From Actinophytocola sp045807065 (GTDB lineage: Bacteria; Actinomycetota; Actinomycetes; Mycobacteriales; Pseudonocardiaceae): a stretch of DNA of 7,893 bases. The stretch's first letter is position 1; every line of letters begins with the position of its first letter. The stretch lies in contig NZ_JBJMIE010000556.1 of the NCBI RefSeq assembly GCF_045807065.1, positions 1 to 7,893 on the forward strand, given 5' to 3'. The position numbers and the translations under genes were made by a program. Of the stretch, positions 5,554-7,893 are shown one piece after another. The notes beneath the pieces are model-generated. The model was not told the origin of the DNA. It saw only the letters and a list, made by a program, of their open reading frames with translations, and searched no databases.

Positions 5554-7710
5554 TCAGCCCAGTACGTAGATGGTCACCTTCGAGCCGGGCTCCACCCGGG
5601 TGCTAGGCAACGGGTCCTGGGTGACCACCCGGCCGCGGTCGTCGTTGGTGAACGACTGCACGTCGACCTGCAGGCCCAGGTCCTGGAGCTGCCTGATGGC
5701 ATCCTTGCGCGACTTGCCACCCAGGTCGGGCAGGGTGACCGCGTTCGACAGGGTCACCGTGACCTTGCGGTCGTCGCTGTCGATCTTGGTGCCGGCCGTG
5801 GGGTCGGTGCCGATGACGTGACCGCCGTCGACGTCGCGGTCGAACTGCTCCTGGCCCTCCACCGGGTCGAAGCCGTCCTGCCGCAGCTGGTCGAACGCCT
5901 CGTCCTTGCTCTTGTTCCGGACGTCCGGCACCGGCTTGGGCTGGCGGCCCTTGCTCACGACGATGAAGACGGTCTTGCCGATCTCCAGCTCGTTGCCGGG
6001 AGCGGGATCGGTCGTGATGACCTTGCCCTTCGGCACGTCGCTGGAGAACTGGTCCTTGCCCTCGTCGCGGTCCGGGCGCAGGTCCGCGTCCTTGAGCTGC
6101 TTCTCGATGTCGGCGACGTCCGAGCCGGGACGCACGTCCGGCACCTTCGGCCTGCCCGACGAGACGATCAGCGTGATCGAGTCGCCCCGCAGCACCTCGG
6201 CCCCGATCGCCGGCTCGGTGCCGATCGCCATGCCACCGGCCACCGTGTTGCTGTGCTTGGTCTCGACGTTCGCCTTGAGGTCGCTGTCCGTGAGGAGCTG
6301 CTGCGCCTCCACCAGCGTCCGGCCGGCCACGTTCGGCACCGTGCGGTAGCGACCGGAGGTGAACCACCAGGTCGTGGTACCCGCCAGCGCCAGCACCAGC
6401 ACGCCGACGATGCTCCACAGGGTGATCACCCCGGCGCGGCTCTGCTTCTTCTTGGGCGGCGGGCCGGGGCGCTTCGGCCGGGGACCGCGGGGCGGGCCGG
6501 ACTGCGCCGGCATCCCGCCGGACGGGGGCGCGGCCGGCGGCACGAACTCGGTGACCGCGTTGGCGGCGTCCAGGTCGGTGCGCAGCATCGCGCGGGTGCC
6601 CTGCGGCCCGATGGGCCGGAAGCCGGCCGGCGCCGGGCGCACGATCGTGGCGTTCATGGTCGCCCCGGCGACCGGCACCGGCGCCATCAACGGTTGGCCG
6701 TTGGCGGCGGTCCGCTCGGTGGGTGCCAGCTCCACCACGCCCACGCCGCCCGTGGCGGGTGCTGACCGGTCCACCGGTGGCCGCACCGGCTGCGTGCGGT
6801 CCGCGACGCTCGGCGCGGGTACCGGCACGGCGACGCCCTGTGCGCCGAGCAGCCCGCGCAGCCGCTGCACCTCGGCGAGGAACGCGGCGCCGTCGGCGGG
6901 GCGCGACGCCTGGTCGCGGCGCGTCGCGCGGAGCACGAGGTCGTCCAGCTCGGCCGGGATGCCGGACGCGAGCGTCGACGGGGCCGGGACGTCGTCGTTC
7001 ACGTGCCGGTAGGCGACGGAGATGGCGCTGTCGCCGGTGTAGGGGGCGGCGCCGGTCAGCATCTCGAACAGCACGATGCCGGCGGAGTACACGTCGCCGG
7101 TCGCGGACGCCGCCCCGGTCGTGACCTGCTCGGGGGAGAGGTAGGCCACGGTCCCGAGGATGACGCTGGCGCTGGTGGTCCCGGCGCTGTGCACGGCCCT
7201 GACCAGGCCGAAGTCACCGACCTTGACCGCGCTGCCCTGCTCGCCGGCGTGCCCGATGAGCACGTTCTCCGGCTTGACGTCCCGGTGCACGAGGCCGGCC
7301 CGGTGGGCCGCGGCGAGCGCGGCGAGCACCTGCTCCATGATCGCGAGCGTGAGCGGCACGGGCAGCGCGCCGCGCTCGTTGATCAGGTCGCGCAGGGTAC
7401 CGCCGTCGACCAGCTCCATCACCAGGTACACGAGGTCGCCGTTCGCCGACCGGTCGACGCCCTGGTCGTGCACGGCGACCACGTTCGGGTGATGGATCTT
7501 GGCCGCCGACCGCGCCTCCCGCTCGAAGCGGTCGACGAACGTGCGGTCGTCCGCGAAGCGCGCGTCCATCACCTTGATCGCGACCCGCCGGTCGAGCCGC
7601 GTGTCCAACCCGCGGTACACCGAGGACATGCCACCGCGGGCGAGCAGCGCGTCGACCCGGTACCGCTGCTCCAGCAGCGACCCGATCAAGCCGACTCCCC
7701 TATCGTCCAC
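5554..7710 (-). CDS. pknL: PknL-like transmembrane Ser/Thr protein kinase with four PASTA domains
   Basis: A 718-residue receptor-type kinase. The cytosolic kinase domain (about 17-285) has the glycine loop ARGGMSSVYRG (24-34), ATP-binding Lys46 in VAIKVMD, catalytic Asp144 in HRDVKPEN, DFG at 166-168, activation-loop residues Thr178, Thr179 and Ser180, and GTVAYLSPEQ. A Pro/Ala-rich juxtamembrane linker (290-427) ends in a basic stretch (PKRPGPPPKKKQSR), followed by one membrane helix (428-449) and four extracellular PASTA repeats (about 454-520, 521-588, 592-656, 657-718). PASTA domains typically bind peptidoglycan fragments, so the ligand is probably cell-wall material. Similarity to M. 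tuberculosis PknL in the kinase domain and the aroG/Rv2175c-like neighbourhood support the name; the mycobacterial protein lacks PASTA repeats, while corynebacterial PknL has them. GTG at 7710 is chosen because TACCAT lies 7 bases upstream; an in-frame ATG at 7797 would add 29 unconserved-looking residues. Confidence 0.93.
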   Translation of the reverse strand: MDDRGVGLIGSLLEQRYRVDALLARGGMSSVYRGLDTRLDRRVAIKVMDARFADDRTFVDRFEREARSAAKIHHPNVVAVHDQGVDRSANGDLVYLVMELVDGGTLRDLINERGALPVPLTLAIMEQVLAALAAAHRAGLVHRDVKPENVLIGHAGEQGSAVKVGDFGLVRAVHSAGTTSASVILGTVAYLSPEQVTTGAASATGDVYSAGIVLFEMLTGAAPYTGDSAISVAYRHVNDDVPAPSTLASGIPAELDDLVLRATRRDQASRPADGAAFLAEVQRLRGLLGAQGVAVPVPAPSVADRTQPVRPPVDRSAPATGGVGVVELAPTERTAANGQPLMAPVPVAGATMNATIVRPAPAGFRPIGPQGTRAMLRTDLDAANAVTEFVPPAAPPSGGMPAQSGPPRGPRPKRPGPPPKKKQSRAGVITLWSIVGVLVLALAGTTTWWFTSGRYRTVPNVAGRTLVEAQQLLTDSDLKANVETKHSNTVAGGMAIGTEPAIGAEVLRGDSITLIVSSGRPKVPDVRPGSDVADIEKQLKDADLRPDRDEGKDQFSSDVPKGKVITTDPAPGNELEIGKTVFIVVSKGRQPKPVPDVRNKSKDEAFDQLRQDGFDPVEGQEQFDRDVDGGHVIGTDPTAGTKIDSDDRKVTVTLSNAVTLPDLGGKSRKDAIRQLQDLGLQVDVQSFTNDDRGRVVTQDPLPSTRVEPGSKVTIYVLG

Positions 7711-7833
7711 GCCCGTGATGGTACGGAAGCCTCGGCCCGTGGTGCGGGGAAGCGGTCGAATTGGACCCAAGGTCGGACCAGTGACGTAAATTGCCATACG
7801 CGGTCACGGCGTTCCTGTGGCAAGGTTTGCGGT
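7711..7833. promoter_or_regulatory. Divergent intergenic region between pknL and the Rv2175c-like gene
   Basis: This 123-bp region must hold the promoters of both divergent genes. It contains a short AT-richer patch (GTAAATTGCCATA, 7785-7797), a GTGAC (7781-7785) and GTCAC (7803-7807) inverted pair, and GGACC repeated 12 bp apart (7763-7767 and 7775-7779). AAGG at 7822-7825 lies 8 bases before the GTG at 7834 and may be its ribosome binding site. None of these alone is decisive. Confidence 0.45.
7718..7723 (-). promoter_or_regulatory. -10 element (TACCAT) for a leaderless pknL transcript
   Basis: On the minus strand TACCAT (TANNNT type) is followed by CACGGGC and then GTG at 7710. The expected start of transcription falls on or next to the GTG, and no Shine-Dalgarno sequence is present. 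This supports the GTG over the ATG at 7797. The -35 region is not recognisable. Confidence 0.5.
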
Positions 7834-7893
7834 GTGAGTGCGATCCCCTTCGCCGACGACGTGTTGGGTCCCGAGGTCGACGTGCTGCCGCTG
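7834..7893 (+). CDS. Start of an Rv2175c-like DNA-binding protein (partial, runs off the window)
   Basis: Only 20 codons are visible, from GTG at 7834 to the last base, with no stop. The N terminus SAIPFADDVLGPE...LPL resembles the start of M. tuberculosis Rv2175c, which as I recall has IPAGDDVLDP followed by a LPRVAELL segment leading into its DNA-binding domain. Rv2175c is a known phosphorylation substrate of PknL and lies divergent to pknL, the same arrangement as here. If the rest of the gene agrees, kinase and substrate are encoded side by side. A frame two bases earlier (GTG at 7832) stops at once. The identification rests on a short stretch and on synteny. Confidence 0.6.
   Translation, partial: MSAIPFADDVLGPEVDVLPL

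Noticed and set aside
5275..6765. 496-residue open frame opposite the acyltransferase and kinase genes
   Set aside because: Antisense to the acyltransferase start and the PASTA region; the composition is typical of a GC-rich shadow frame.
7711..7797. ATG at 7797 as the kinase start
   Set aside because: It would add 29 residues before the part that resembles PknL, and the GTG at 7710 has a -10 element at the right distance. It cannot be fully excluded.

Overview
The window is a stretch of very GC-rich chromosome from an actinobacterium. The evidence is strong G/C bias at third codon positions, GTG starts, apparent leaderless -10 elements of the TANNNT type, a type II DAHP synthase that I recognise as an orthologue of Mycobacterium tuberculosis AroG, and a PknL-type Ser/Thr kinase. 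The wider group (for example Pseudonocardiales or Micromonosporales) is only a guess; no species can be read from this sequence.

Layout from left to right: a short AT-rich then GC-rich leader (1-215); a cytosolic-looking protein of the type I periplasmic-binding fold (216-1316, +); aroG (1455-2843, +) with its own promoter and an intrinsic terminator; a TetR-type operator and leaderless promoter (2894-2916) driving a two-gene operon of a TIGR00027/LCM-family methyltransferase (2923-3732, +) and a TetR regulator (3732-4259, +); a convergent WS/DGAT-type acyltransferase (4227-5444, -) whose 3' end overlaps the TetR gene by 33 bp; a pknL-like kinase with four PASTA repeats (5554-7710, -); and the first 20 codons of a divergent gene resembling Rv2175c (7834 onward, +).

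The backbone aroG / pknL / Rv2175c-like is in the same relative order and orientation as I recall for M. tuberculosis (Rv2178c, Rv2176, Rv2175c). There the aroG-pknL gap holds a transposase gene; here it holds a methyltransferase-TetR-acyltransferase block. Part of that block (about 3280-3900) uses codons such as AAA, AGA, AGG, CTA and ATA that are scarce in its neighbours. This suggests that the aroG-pknL gap is a variable site in a conserved housekeeping block.

How the genes may work together: AroG makes the first shikimate-pathway intermediate. PknL is a membrane sensor kinase, and the divergent gene is probably its DNA-binding substrate. The TetR protein very likely represses its own operon through the perfect palindrome AATGAACGTTCATT. 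Two degenerate relatives of that palindrome, 32 bp apart, lie upstream of the acyltransferase gene, so the methyltransferase and the acyltransferase could form one small TetR-controlled lipid or small-molecule modification unit. That last step is inference.
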